DNA from: an uncultured Schlesneria sp.
GTDB lineage: Bacteria > Planctomycetota > Planctomycetia > Planctomycetales > Planctomycetaceae
NCBI GenBank assembly: GCA_903904835.1
Contig: CAIVEI010000011.1
Location: 44,707 to 108,706, forward strand
Length of the DNA stretch: 64,000 nt
Direction: 5' to 3'
The notes beneath the pieces were generated by a model. It saw only the letters and a program-made list of their open reading frames with translations. It ran no database searches and was not told the origin of the DNA. Position numbers and translations under genes: made by a program. Positions within the stretch are counted from its first letter, which is position 1; every line of letters starts with the position of its first letter. Positions 56,201 to 64,000 of this stretch are shown here, piece after piece.

Positions 56201-58597
56201 GTGAGTACGGCTCGGGAAAAACAGATCTTTATGTCGGTCCTCGACCTGGCGTCGCAAGCCGAGCGAGAGGCCTATCTGGCCGGTGCGTGTCATGACGATG
56301 CCGCATTGCGGCAATCCGTCGAACAATTGCTTGCGGCACATGACAAAGCAAACCATGTTCTGGATTTGCCCATTCCGCCAACTCCGGAACTCCGCGAGCA
56401 TTTCGAAGACATCGTCACCGTCCTGAATGCCAACACAGAGGATGACGAGGACGATCGCGCGGGCGAGTTGGTGGGGAATTTTCGCCTGATGGAAAAAATC
56501 GGCGAGGGAACATTTGGGGAAATTTATGTTGCGCAGCAGGAACAACCGTTCCGTCGCCGGGTTGCCATCAAGCTGCTGAAGCTGGGGATGAACTCGAAGG
56601 AAGTACTGGCCCGGTTCGAAGCTGAGCGACAGGCTTTGGCCATGATGACCCATCCCAACATCGCACAAGTATTTGATGCCGGACAAACAGCCAGCGGGCA
56701 ATCCTATTTTGCCATGGAACTCGTGCGGGGACTGCCCATCACCGAATTTTGTGATGGACAACAACTGGATATTACTCAGCGAATTGAATTGTTTATCGAT
56801 GTCTGCCATGCCGTTCAACACGCTCATCTGAAAGGTGTGATTCACCGAGACCTGAAGCCGTCTAACGTGCTGGTGACAGTTAACGACGGCAAACCGGTGG
56901 CGAAAGTCATTGATTTCGGCGTTGCCAAAGCCATCGGCGAACCGCTGACCAATCAGACGATCTACACGCGATTCATGCAGATGATCGGGACGCCGATGTA
57001 CATGAGCCCGGAACAGGCCGAAATGAATTCGCTGGATGTTGACACCCGCTGCGATGTGTTTTCGTTAGGGATGATGTTGTATGAACTTCTCACAGGGGCA
57101 ACCCCCTACGATAAACAGCGGTTGGGGTCAGTCCCCTTCGACGAATTGCGGCGGATCATTCGGGAAGAAGAGTTACCTCGCCCCATTTATCGTCTCAGTA
57201 CTCTGGGAAAAGGGGAATTGACAGCACAATCACGGCGAAAAAACAGCTTGAAACAACTGATTGTCGCGCTGCGTGGTGACCTGGAATGGATCGTGATGAA
57301 AGCGGTGGAAAAGAACCGCTCGAGACGTTACGAAACAGCCAATGCGCTGGCCCAGGACCTGCGACGTTATCTCGATCATGAACCGGTTGAAGCGAGGCCG
57401 CCATCATCCTGGTATCGGTTCAGCAAATTTGCGCGGCGGCATCAGGTCTTCATCGTGGCCACCTCGATGGTGTTGTTCGCGATGACTCTAGGGACCGGCG
57501 TCAGTTTGTGGCAGATGGCACGTGCCGTGGCCGAACGCGATGCCAAAGAACTGGCACGCGAAGATGCAGACCGAGCGCGCCGTGATGTCGAAGAGTTTTC
57601 TCGGCGGCTTGGGCAGGCGAATGTCCTGTTAACAAGCGGCCGGGCGCACGCGGATGCCGGACGGTGGCGCGAAGCGGCTCTGGATTATTCCAAAGCGATC
57701 CAGACACAGCCGCGCGACTTCCACGTCTGGATCGAACGGGGGGCGTTCTACACACGACTCGGTCTATGGAAGGCGGCCGCCGATGATTACATCCAGGCCT
57801 TGAAGCTTGAACCCTCCGTCTCCGGGGCGGAATGGTGGGGCGTTCCGCAATTAATGCTGCTTTCTGGAAATGACGCCGCCTACGCCGACGTTTGCCAGAA
57901 GATGTGGAACGAGGCGGCCGGTAATACGGATGCCTCGTTCGGTTGGATCATTCGAAGCTGCTTGATGACAGCGAAGCCTCCGGTCGATGCCGACAAGCTT
58001 GTCGCGACGGCCGAGCAATTCCAGCAACAATCTCGCGAGACACCCAATGGAAGCCAGGGCAATGCATTCGGTCCAGACCCGTCTCGCAGACACACCGGCC
58101 GCTACGAGCCAATTGAAGGAGGTTTCGAGCCACGAAAACGGGGGTTACCCCCGAACGGTCCGCACCAGTTTGGAAATCCGCACCCTCGCCGACGCTTTGG
58201 CGCATTGCCTGAGGGTGTCGTACTTTACCTGCTAGGACTAGCGCACTATCGGGCCGGGCACTTCGACCAGGCGATCGATCAGTTACGAGCCTCGATGACC
58301 GATGATCCGCACTGGCAACATAAATCGATCAGTTATCCCCCATTGGCGATGGCCTGTTTTCGAGCCGGAAAAATCGACGAAGCAAAAGATGCGTTGAACG
58401 CTGCCAATCAAGCGCTCGATGAATGGACCAACAGCCTGCTGCAGGCCGAGTTGGGAACGACGCCAATCCCCTGGTTTGACTACGTCGAATGCATCCTGCT
58501 TCACCGCGAGGCGACGTTGCTGCTGACCGGAACCCCTCCGGTGATTAATGCCCGCTGGATCAAGCTTCAGGAACGTGCACAGGAATCGCTGCAGTGA
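56201..58597 (+). CDS. Serine/threonine protein kinase with C-terminal TPRs
   Basis: 798 residues from a GTG at 56201. Kinase: GEGTFGEIY glycine loop (101-109), Lys124 in VAIKLLK, HRDLKPSN (215-222), DFG (238-240), GTPMYMSPEQAE. One transmembrane helix lies near 413-437 (FIVATSMVLFAMTLGTGVSLW). A coiled stretch (RDAKELAREDADRARRDVEEF) and TPR units (VLLTSGRAHADAGRWREAALDYSKAIQTQP, AFYTRLGLWKAAADDYIQALKLEP, LLGLAHYRAGHFDQAIDQLRAS) follow, presumably outside the membrane. It pairs with the ECF sigma gene just upstream, likely as its controlling kinase (inference). Confidence 0.95.
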   Translation: MSTAREKQIFMSVLDLASQAEREAYLAGACHDDAALRQSVEQLLAAHDKANHVLDLPIPPTPELREHFEDIVTVLNANTEDDEDDRAGELVGNFRLMEKIGEGTFGEIYVAQQEQPFRRRVAIKLLKLGMNSKEVLARFEAERQALAMMTHPNIAQVFDAGQTASGQSYFAMELVRGLPITEFCDGQQLDITQRIELFIDVCHAVQHAHLKGVIHRDLKPSNVLVTVNDGKPVAKVIDFGVAKAIGEPLTNQTIYTRFMQMIGTPMYMSPEQAEMNSLDVDTRCDVFSLGMMLYELLTGATPYDKQRLGSVPFDELRRIIREEELPRPIYRLSTLGKGELTAQSRRKNSLKQLIVALRGDLEWIVMKAVEKNRSRRYETANALAQDLRRYLDHEPVEARPPSSWYRFSKFARRHQVFIVATSMVLFAMTLGTGVSLWQMARAVAERDAKELAREDADRARRDVEEFSRRLGQANVLLTSGRAHADAGRWREAALDYSKAIQTQPRDFHVWIERGAFYTRLGLWKAAADDYIQALKLEPSVSGAEWWGVPQLMLLSGNDAAYADVCQKMWNEAAGNTDASFGWIIRSCLMTAKPPVDADKLVATAEQFQQQSRETPNGSQGNAFGPDPSRRHTGRYEPIEGGFEPRKRGLPPNGPHQFGNPHPRRRFGALPEGVVLYLLGLAHYRAGHFDQAIDQLRASMTDDPHWQHKSISYPPLAMACFRAGKIDEAKDALNAANQALDEWTNSLLQAELGTTPIPWFDYVECILLHREATLLLTGTPPVINARWIKLQERAQESLQ

Positions 58598-58779
58598 CAG
58601 ATTTGCTGAATGTCCGTTCGTATTGTTCTTACCGCCAAAAGAGTTGCATCGGTAAAAAAACCTTCGTCGTGGTTGCGACGTCGGAAAAAATAAAAAAGAT
58701 TGGCACTCTATTGAATCCAATTTCGCATTTTAGTGTGAACGAGCTGTTTTTTACTTGATGCCTGTTAATGGAAGTAATC

Positions 58780-59451
58780 ATGAGCGATTCTTCGGTTTTC
58801 TCACGACGGCGGTTTGTCCACAGTACGATTGCGTTAGGATCGGCATTTTTTCTGAATCGGGGAGCGTTTGCCGAAGAACTGACCAGAACTCCGACGGCGT
58901 CCGAGGGTCCGTTCTTTCCCAACAAACTGCCATTGGATACCGACAATGATTTGCTGGTCATCAATGACGCCATCACTCCTGCTGTCGGCACGATTACTCA
59001 TCTGGGGGGCCGGATCCTGGATGCCAGCGGCAATCCCCTGCGGAACGCCATGATCGAAATCTGGCAGTGCGACAAAGACGGGACTTATCTGAAACAGCAC
59101 ACGCAAAGCCAGGCCGCGTTCGACACGAATTTCCAGGGCTACGGTCGATTTCTGACCGGTTCGAATGGTGAATACTATTTCCGGACAATCAAACCGGTCC
59201 CGTACAAAGGGCGTCCGGCAGCTCATATTCATGCGAGAATCTGGAAAGGGGATCGCAAGCTGTTAACGACGGAAAGCTTTGTCAAAGGCTTCGAAGGAAA
59301 CCAGCGGGATCGCCAATACAGTCAGATTCGCGACCGCGATCCTAAAGGACATGAATCACTCTGCCTCGACTTTGCACCGCTGCCAAATTCGAAAATCGGC
59401 GAAGTCACAGCGAAATGGGACATCGTGCTCGGCCTCACGCCTGAAGCATGA
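58780..59451 (+). CDS. Tat-exported intradiol ring-cleavage dioxygenase-like protein
   Basis: About 223 residues from the ATG at 58780 (GGAAG 5 bp upstream; 58768 is an alternative). The N-terminus SRRRFVHSTIALGSAFFLN is a twin-arginine signal. The core matches the intradiol dioxygenase/protocatechuate 3,4-dioxygenase fold, and the four non-haem Fe(III) ligands can be placed: Tyr in EIWQCDKDGTY, Tyr in TIKPVPY, and the His pair in AAHIH. Substrate may be a catechol or another aromatic; export from the cytoplasm is unusual for lower-pathway enzymes but known for this subgroup. ApbE-DUF2271 begins 143 bp downstream on the same strand. Confidence 0.88.
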   Translation: MSDSSVFSRRRFVHSTIALGSAFFLNRGAFAEELTRTPTASEGPFFPNKLPLDTDNDLLVINDAITPAVGTITHLGGRILDASGNPLRNAMIEIWQCDKDGTYLKQHTQSQAAFDTNFQGYGRFLTGSNGEYYFRTIKPVPYKGRPAAHIHARIWKGDRKLLTTESFVKGFEGNQRDRQYSQIRDRDPKGHESLCLDFAPLPNSKIGEVTAKWDIVLGLTPEA

Positions 59452-59594
59452 GAAAGACGAACTTCTGGAACAACGTCGTCGGTTCGAGCCCAGCCAACGG
59501 CGTTCATAACCGGAATGTCCTTACTGGGAAAGATTCGTAAGTTGATCCGATTGGTGAATCCGTAAACTTGTCTTAGAAAAAGGGCGACCGCTGA

Positions 59595-61112
59595 ATGAAT
59601 GACATGAAACTTGCGGTTTTTCTTTTCGTGACGTGGTGCTTGGTCTTGCCGGTACACGGCGGCGAACCGCATGTGATGAACCACGAAAATGTTCTTGGAA
59701 CGTCACTCGAAATCCGGGTCTGGTCTGAGTCTGCGAAAGTCGCCGCCAGGGCGGAAGAGGCCGTACTGGCTGAGATCGACCGGATGGCACGAATTGTCAG
59801 TACCTACGATTCCACCAGCGAATTCAGTCGCTGGCAATCGGCTGGACGCTTTCAAGAATTGTCGCCAGAACTCACCCATCTATTGCGATCATGCGATCAG
59901 TGGCGCGAGCGGACCGACGGAGCGTTCCATCCGGGTGTCGAGCGTGTCTCGAGGATCTGGCGCGTTGCAGAAATGGCGAAAAGTTTGCCCGACCAATTGG
60001 AATTGGAAACGGCCGTACGAAGGCTGCGAGAAGTTCCCTGGAGATGGAACGGGGCCAAAGTGGAACCGCAGCCTGATTATCCGGTGACATTCAATGCGAT
60101 TGCCAAGGGGGCGATCGTTGACGCCGCAAGCCTGATGGCAATGAAAGTGCCTGGCGTTGATGCCGTTTCCGTGGCCGTCGGTGGTGACCTTCGATGCCTC
60201 GGTAACCGATCGCATTTGATATCGATTCCCTCCCCGCGTCCTGAGCTGACGAGAGGAGCCATCATTGAACAGTTCGAGATCAACAACCAGGCGGTCGCGA
60301 CGAGCAGCGGAGCCTACCGGGGATTTACGATCGACGGAAAGCGGTATTCTCATCTGATCGATCCACGTAACGGACGACCTGTCGATCACATGCTGAGCGC
60401 CACCGTAGTTGCACCCACGACGGAACAGGCAGACGTCCTGGCGACCGCCTGTTCCGTTCTGTCCGTCCAGCAAAGCCTGGATTTGGTTGCCTCGTTGGAC
60501 CATGTCGAATGTGTATTGGTCGATCGAGAAGGTAAGCGTCATTTCAGTCCAGGCTGGACTGGTTTGTCGCAATCCGAGCCAACGTCTCTGCTTTGTGGCG
60601 ATGACGAAAAGGCCGAGCCGTGGAACGGCGGATTCGAGCTGAAGTTCGACCTCGAAATCAATCAGCCGGACGGAGGACGACGTTACAAACGACCCTATGT
60701 CGCGGTATGGGTTGAAGATCGTGATGGGTACCCCGTCAAAACGTTGATTTTGTGGGTCCAGTCGACAGGTAAAGGTCCTCGCTGGATTCCCGATTTAAAA
60801 CGCTGGTATCGCAGTGACCGCGTTCGCAAGCTGGCCGAAGAAACCGATCTCGTCGAACTTGTGTCGGAAGCAACCCGCAAACCCGGAAAATATTCGACGG
60901 TCTGGAAAGGGCAGGACAATACTGGAAAACTTGTGGCCCCCGGGGAGTATACAGTGTATGTCGAGTCGGCGAGAGAACATGGAACCTATCAGTTATCGCG
61001 GAAAAAGGTCACGATTGGCAAAGAGCCATTCACCGAAGAGTTTGAAAGCAACGTTGAAATAAAGGCGGCCAAGTTTGAATACCGTCTCTCCCCTCCCGCC
61101 GCAAAAAACTGA
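59595..61112 (+). CDS. FAD:protein FMN transferase (ApbE) fused to DUF2271
   Basis: 505 residues with a signal peptide (MKLAVFLFVTWCLVLPVHG). The ApbE domain (about 30-330) shows GTSLEIRVWSE, GAFHPGVERVSRIWR, NAIAKGAIVDAA and the C-terminal YSHLIDPRNGRPV motif; it moves FMN from FAD to a Thr/Ser of a partner protein. The last 160 residues are DUF2271 (ELKFDLEINQPDGGRRYKRPYVAVWVEDRDGYPVKTLILW ... TGKLVAPGEYTVYVESAREHG). DUF2271 and ApbE are usually separate neighbouring genes with PepSY proteins; here they are one chain. The gene overlaps the next (PepSY-type) by 38 bp. Confidence 0.92.
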   Translation: MNDMKLAVFLFVTWCLVLPVHGGEPHVMNHENVLGTSLEIRVWSESAKVAARAEEAVLAEIDRMARIVSTYDSTSEFSRWQSAGRFQELSPELTHLLRSCDQWRERTDGAFHPGVERVSRIWRVAEMAKSLPDQLELETAVRRLREVPWRWNGAKVEPQPDYPVTFNAIAKGAIVDAASLMAMKVPGVDAVSVAVGGDLRCLGNRSHLISIPSPRPELTRGAIIEQFEINNQAVATSSGAYRGFTIDGKRYSHLIDPRNGRPVDHMLSATVVAPTTEQADVLATACSVLSVQQSLDLVASLDHVECVLVDREGKRHFSPGWTGLSQSEPTSLLCGDDEKAEPWNGGFELKFDLEINQPDGGRRYKRPYVAVWVEDRDGYPVKTLILWVQSTGKGPRWIPDLKRWYRSDRVRKLAEETDLVELVSEATRKPGKYSTVWKGQDNTGKLVAPGEYTVYVESAREHGTYQLSRKKVTIGKEPFTEEFESNVEIKAAKFEYRLSPPAAKN

Positions 61113-61755
61113 GCGGGAGTTTCGTTCGAGCCCGGCACCGCGATCGACGCGCCGATTCTGGCAACAAGTGGCTGTCGTGAGTCGCTGGTTGCATATTTAC
61201 CTGTCCATGCTGGGGTTCGGCACGATCGTGTTCTTCAGTGTCACGGGAATTACGCTGAACCACCCCGACTGGTTTGGGTTGTCGACGGACCGACATCACG
61301 ATTTCGAAGGAACCGTTAAATCGAGCTGGCTGGCCTTAGAGTCGGCGGACCCGGACCGGGATGTCGATCGGCTGTCGATTGCCGAATTCCTGCGTCATGA
61401 ACATCGCCTGAAAGGAACGGTGACAGATGTTCGTGTTGATCAGGATGAATGTTCTTTGACCTGGAAGGGACCGGGATATGCGGCCGACGCGATCATCGAC
61501 CGTGAAACGGGCGAGTACCGATTGAGCGTGGTCGAACATGGGATCGTGCCACTGATCAACGACTTACACAAGGGTCGCGATACAGGGCCGCTCTGGTCAC
61601 TTGTCATCGATGTGTCTGCCGCACTGATGACAATTTCAGCCATTACGGGATTTGTGCTGTTGCTCTATATCCGTCGGAAGTTGATTCCGGGTCTGGTTTC
61701 AGCCATCGTTGGAATCGTCGTACTCTTCGTGATTTATCTCTACGGAATCCCCTGA
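61075..61755 (+). CDS. PepSY-associated transmembrane protein
   Basis: 226 residues from a TTG start (61075) with AAAGGCGG upstream; no ATG is available before residue 45. Three membrane segments: WLHIYLSMLGFGTIVFFSVTGITL, LWSLVIDVSAALMTISAITGFVLLLY and LVSAIVGIVVLFVIYLYG, with a periplasmic loop between the first two. This is the PepSY-associated TM helix family, often linked to flavin or iron reduction at the membrane. It overlaps ApbE-DUF2271 by 38 bp, so the two are co-translated. No flavinylation motif is seen in this protein. Confidence 0.8.
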   Translation: MNTVSPLPPQKTEREFRSSPAPRSTRRFWQQVAVVSRWLHIYLSMLGFGTIVFFSVTGITLNHPDWFGLSTDRHHDFEGTVKSSWLALESADPDRDVDRLSIAEFLRHEHRLKGTVTDVRVDQDECSLTWKGPGYAADAIIDRETGEYRLSVVEHGIVPLINDLHKGRDTGPLWSLVIDVSAALMTISAITGFVLLLYIRRKLIPGLVSAIVGIVVLFVIYLYGIP

Positions 61756-61887
61756 ACATTCGATCGACGCAGAGTGTGCGGCATTCAACTTCGCTCTCGG
61801 ATGAAATGTTTGCCGGAAAACATTACACTATGGGATTGGACGAGCAAGGATCATCGGCCACTGGCCGCTCGCGATGAATCTCACAAG

Positions 61888-61919
61888 GAAGCCCGGACAC
61901 CGAACGAGTGCCGGGCTTC
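61888..61919 (+). terminator. Hairpin terminator-like structure after the ApbE/PepSY genes
   Basis: GAAGCCCGGACAC (61888-61900), loop CGAACGA, GTGCCGGGCTTC (61908-61919): a 12-bp GC-rich stem with one bulged A, in the gap between the PepSY gene and the RluD-like gene. There is no long T run after it, so it may be a weak or bidirectional terminator. Confidence 0.5.
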
Positions 61920-61984
61920 TTGCACGTTGACTTGGCCTGCAAGGTTCATTTCTACGTGAACCGCTTATTTGAAATTCGAAGATT

Positions 61985-63058
61985 ATGACTGACACAGAAT
62001 ACGAACCCGATTCGCAAGAACTCGAAAACACGGAAGACGTCGCGGCCGAAGTTCCCGGCGAACCGATCAAGCTGATCATCGAGGCTCGCGCTCATGGCTG
62101 GCGAGTTGACCATTATCTGGTTCGTTTGTACCCCAACTTCAGCCGAGCCGCATTCCAACGGGTTCTGGAAGACGACGGAGTCCTGATCAATGGACTGCCG
62201 GTGAAAATGTCTCGACGCCTGCGCGTCAACGACTGCATCGAGTTTCGCCTGCCAGAAACCCCCGATCGAACGCTCCCCGCAGAAGATATTCCGCTCAATA
62301 TCCTTTACGACGATGATTCACTAATCGTCATCAACAAAGCGGCCAACATGATCGTCCATCCGGGACGTGGAAACTATCTCGGAACGCTCGCCGGTGCCTT
62401 GCAGTTTCATTTCGATAAACTGAGCGATGTCGCCGGAAAACTTCGAGCAGGGATCGTCCACCGACTGGACCGCGATACAAGCGGAGTCCTGGTCGTCGCC
62501 AAGGATAATCAGGTTCACCATCATCTCAGCCGTCAATTCGAAGAACGGACCGTCGAGAAGGAATACCGCGCCATCACCTGGGGCGAGATTTCCTTTGACC
62601 GAGACTATATCGAGACGCACGTTCGGGTCAGCAACCGCAACCGCGAACGGATGATGGTCTGCCCCGAAGGTGGTAATTCGAGGCACGCAGCCACATTTTA
62701 CGAAGTTCTCGAACGATTCCGGGGCTTTTCGTTCGTGCGGCTTTGTCCGCAAACGGGAAGAACTCATCAGTTGCGAGTCCACATGCATCATCTGGGCCAC
62801 CCGATCGTGGCTGACCGGCTGTACGAGGGACACGCCACGCTGAAACGTTCGGATCTGCTGGACGACGTCCCCGAAGACCAGGACGAAGTCCTGATCAGCC
62901 GCCAGGCGCTGCACGCCTTGAAACTCGGCTTCGACCATCCCGTCACAGGCAAGCGATTAGAATTCGAAGCCCCATTGCCTGAGGATTTCACAACGGCACT
63001 GAACGCTATTCGCGAGCACCGCTCAAAGCCCGTTAGAAAAGAACCGGTTCGTCGGTAA
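61985..63058 (+). CDS. RluA/RluD family 23S rRNA pseudouridine synthase
   Basis: 357 residues. N-terminal S4 RNA-binding domain (about 35-95, WRVDHYLVRLYPNFSRAAFQRVLEDDGVLING), then the RluA-type catalytic domain with LIVINKAANMIVHPG, the active-site HRLDRDTSGVLV (catalytic Asp162), EYRAITWG and RPQTGRTHQLRVHMHHLGHPI-like CPQTGRTHQLRVH. RluD-type enzymes modify helix 69 of 23S rRNA; which uridine here is unproven. Monocistronic between two hairpins. Confidence 0.94.
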   Translation: MTDTEYEPDSQELENTEDVAAEVPGEPIKLIIEARAHGWRVDHYLVRLYPNFSRAAFQRVLEDDGVLINGLPVKMSRRLRVNDCIEFRLPETPDRTLPAEDIPLNILYDDDSLIVINKAANMIVHPGRGNYLGTLAGALQFHFDKLSDVAGKLRAGIVHRLDRDTSGVLVVAKDNQVHHHLSRQFEERTVEKEYRAITWGEISFDRDYIETHVRVSNRNRERMMVCPEGGNSRHAATFYEVLERFRGFSFVRLCPQTGRTHQLRVHMHHLGHPIVADRLYEGHATLKRSDLLDDVPEDQDEVLISRQALHALKLGFDHPVTGKRLEFEAPLPEDFTTALNAIREHRSKPVRKEPVRR

Positions 63059-63068
63059 GCCAAGCTGG

Positions 63069-63107
63069 TCCGACGCTGGCAGCGTCGCCCACGTGGCTAG
63101 CGTCGGA
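63069..63107. terminator. Inverted repeat after the RluD-like gene
   Basis: TCCGACGCT (63069-63077) pairs with AGCGTCGGA (63099-63107), extendable by imperfect pairing inside. It begins 10 bp after the stop codon. No T-tract; could be a terminator or part of a dispersed intergenic repeat. Confidence 0.4.
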
Positions 63108-63291
63108 ACCGAATTGCAAAACGGTCTGAGTTTCTGAAGCAGGATGCGGGTCTGGACCCGCATCCGTTCGCGCAGTCCCTGCTAAACTCGGCCGCGCCGT
63201 AAAACACGCAGGCCTGTCCCCCCATAAGCAGGCGCCTCACCCCTTGGGAGGAAAGCGTCGAAAGGACTTTGATGATCGGGTTCGGGATCAA
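63097..63291 (-). pseudogene. Truncated nucleotidyltransferase-like fragment
   Basis: The stretch SSQGVRRLLMGGQACVFYGAAEFSRD matches, as I recall, the N-terminus of a bacterial nucleotidyltransferase family (AbiEii/MNT-like) that continues with the catalytic DxD residues. Here the similarity stops right after EFSRD and an unrelated tail of about 24 residues ends the frame, so the catalytic part has been lost. Start is probably a TTG near 63291. It overlaps the end of the small gene 63182-63442 in another frame, which is typical for this gene pair. Non-functional as an enzyme. Confidence 0.6.
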
Positions 63292-63442
63292 GTGAGCCCT
63301 TTACGTTCAGAAAGAATTGCCACAATTTCATGGATTCGTGCCATCGTTGCAACGGCGTCAAACGATACCATTCCTTCCACGAATCTTCGTCATCCTCAGC
63401 CTCGCGGATTCGATCGAGTCGCAAATCATCAATCGTGTCCAT
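63182..63442 (-). CDS. Small protein of the nucleotidyltransferase-associated pair
   Basis: 86 residues, acidic N-terminus (MDTIDDLRLDRIREAEDDED) then WYRLTPLQRWHESMKLWQFFLNVKGSLDPEPDHQSPFDAF. The pattern RWxESxKLWxFxxxxGGSLDPEPDxQSPF is one I associate with a small protein encoded directly before a nucleotidyltransferase, possibly a toxin-antitoxin-like pair. The partner here is truncated. The last 20 residues overlap the fragment's frame and may not be native. Function unknown. Confidence 0.6.
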   Translation of the reverse strand: MDTIDDLRLDRIREAEDDEDSWKEWYRLTPLQRWHESMKLWQFFLNVKGSLDPEPDHQSPFDAFLPRGEAPAYGGTGLRVLRRGRV

Positions 63443-63475
63443 ACATCGCTCCCGGGAGGAATTGCAGTTCCGGCA

Positions 63476-63715
63476 TTATAACCGTATTGGCATCACACAT
63501 GGAGGGTTTGAAATCGTCATTTGCGAGACCTCCGCCTTGTCGTCGTATGACTCATCCCAATCGAGTTTTCCCATCAGCTCGAGGACCCGCCGCTGTTCTT
63601 GTCGAGCAACGAACTCCAGAATTGCCAGTGTCACAGCCGCGTTCTACGTGCGCTCGCCGCTCACCTCAAGTACTTTATCGAGAAAGTCTGGATCGATCGC
63701 AATAATCGTTCTGGC
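63476..63715 (-). pseudogene. VapB-family antitoxin with internal amber codon
   Basis: On the minus strand the frame reads ARTIIAIDPDFLDKVLEVSGERT, a TAG at 63644-63646, then NAAVTLAILEFVARQEQRRV, LELMGKLDWDESYDDKAE to a TAA at 63476-63478. In the VapB family I recall, this site is Lys (ERTKKAAVT), so an AAG-to-TAG change explains the stop. There is no ATG at the expected start; the frame is instead joined to a P450 fragment. No VapC (PIN) toxin gene follows. Inactivated antitoxin remnant. Confidence 0.65.
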
Positions 63716-63862
63716 TTCCTTATCCGCAAATGTGCTGCCTCTGCATCTACGTGGCCCGAGCGAGAATGGAAAATATAAGCCTTGGGGTAAAGCCGCTTCG
63801 TTTTCTGGCAAGAAACGTTCTGGAATGCAGCTATTCGGATTCTCCCGAACTGATTTCACCAC
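63716..63862 (-). pseudogene. Cytochrome P450 C-terminal fragment
   Basis: In the same frame as, and directly upstream of, the VapB remnant. It reads IPERFLPENEAALPQGLYFP then FSLGPRRCRG, an exact match to the P450 haem-ligand signature FxxGxRxCxG (haem Cys at residue 40 of the frame). The meander-region PERF lies at the usual distance before it and the usual FAxxEA lies after it. Only about 48 codons remain, cut on both sides; the I and K helices are missing. A gene fragment, not a functional P450. Confidence 0.65.
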
Positions 63863-63960
63863 GGAACACAGAGGCGACGAAGTAGTATAAAAATGCGTTT
63901 CGACACAAGATTTTTACCGATCGAGTGCTAAACCATCATCACAAATAACACCCTGAAACG

Positions 63961-64000
63961 TTAGCCCGACGCGCAAGCGAGGGATCTTCTCTTGGTTTTA
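63961..64000. repeat. Candidate dispersed intergenic repeat, cut by the window end
   Basis: The sequence around GCCCGACGCGCAAGCGAGGG recalls a GC-rich inverted repeat found between genes in planctomycete genomes, in which the complementary arm follows a short loop. Only one arm is in the window, so the call is weak. Confidence 0.3.

Noticed and set aside
63244..63890. Long plus-strand open frames at the right end
   Set aside because: They are antisense to the recognisable P450/VapB/small-protein remnants and show no domain of their own.

Overview
The window looks like chromosomal DNA of a planctomycete, probably of the Planctomycetaceae/Schlesneria type; the lineage is inferred from gene content alone. 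The evidence is a set of families that expanded in that phylum: a DUF1559 pilin-like protein, a DUF1501 Tat-exported protein, a DUF1570 protease-like protein, a DUF1080 protein, VCBS/UnbV repeat proteins, two ECF sigma/serine-threonine kinase pairs, PQQ-like propellers and an 'IPYWSIV' membrane protein. No rRNA, tRNA or CRISPR array was seen.

Layout. 0.1-6.6 kb: surface/secreted proteins (TPR-VCBS-UnbV, haem-motif VCBS, peptidase-regulatory-like lipoprotein, DUF1559). 7.1-9.5 kb: a three-gene operon (DUF1854, LolD-like ATPase, TolB-like propeller). 9.7-14.5 kb: a long U32 protein, then a membrane kinase and its ECF sigma factor. 14.7-15.0 kb: csrA with a good promoter. 15.1-19.4 kb: an accessory island holding an IS1-type transposase remnant, a type II restriction-modification system closely resembling BglII, and a complete ISKra4-like element with terminal inverted repeats, flanking direct repeats and a frameshifted transposase. 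19.5-26.9 kb: glycogen phosphorylase coupled to a membrane protein, an acetyltransferase, a solitary dnaA and a HAD phosphatase. 26.9-41 kb: a Gly/Asn-rich secreted protein, DinB-like, DUF1570 and DUF1501 proteins, a HemN-like radical SAM enzyme, rhomboid, TsaC/Sua5, creatininase-like and EamA genes. 41-48.9 kb: an mdtABC-type RND efflux operon. 48.8-52.3 kb: an operon of a DUF1080-rhodanese fusion, a PQQ-like propeller and a membrane-anchored, degenerate Gfo/Idh protein. 52.5-58.6 kb: M19 dipeptidase, hypotheticals and a second ECF sigma/kinase-TPR pair. 58.8-61.8 kb: an intradiol-dioxygenase-like protein, an ApbE-DUF2271 fusion and a PepSY-type membrane protein. 62-63.1 kb: an RluD-like pseudouridine synthase. 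63.1-63.9 kb: a gene graveyard with a truncated nucleotidyltransferase, a VapB antitoxin with an internal amber codon and a cytochrome P450 C-terminal fragment fused to it.

The most unusual points are the DUF1080-rhodanese/propeller/pseudo-oxidoreductase operon, the ApbE-DUF2271/PepSY redox module, the BglII-like system beside a mobile element whose transposase needs a frameshift at a T7 run, and the P450-VapB chimera. All functions are inferred from reading the sequence; no database search was run.
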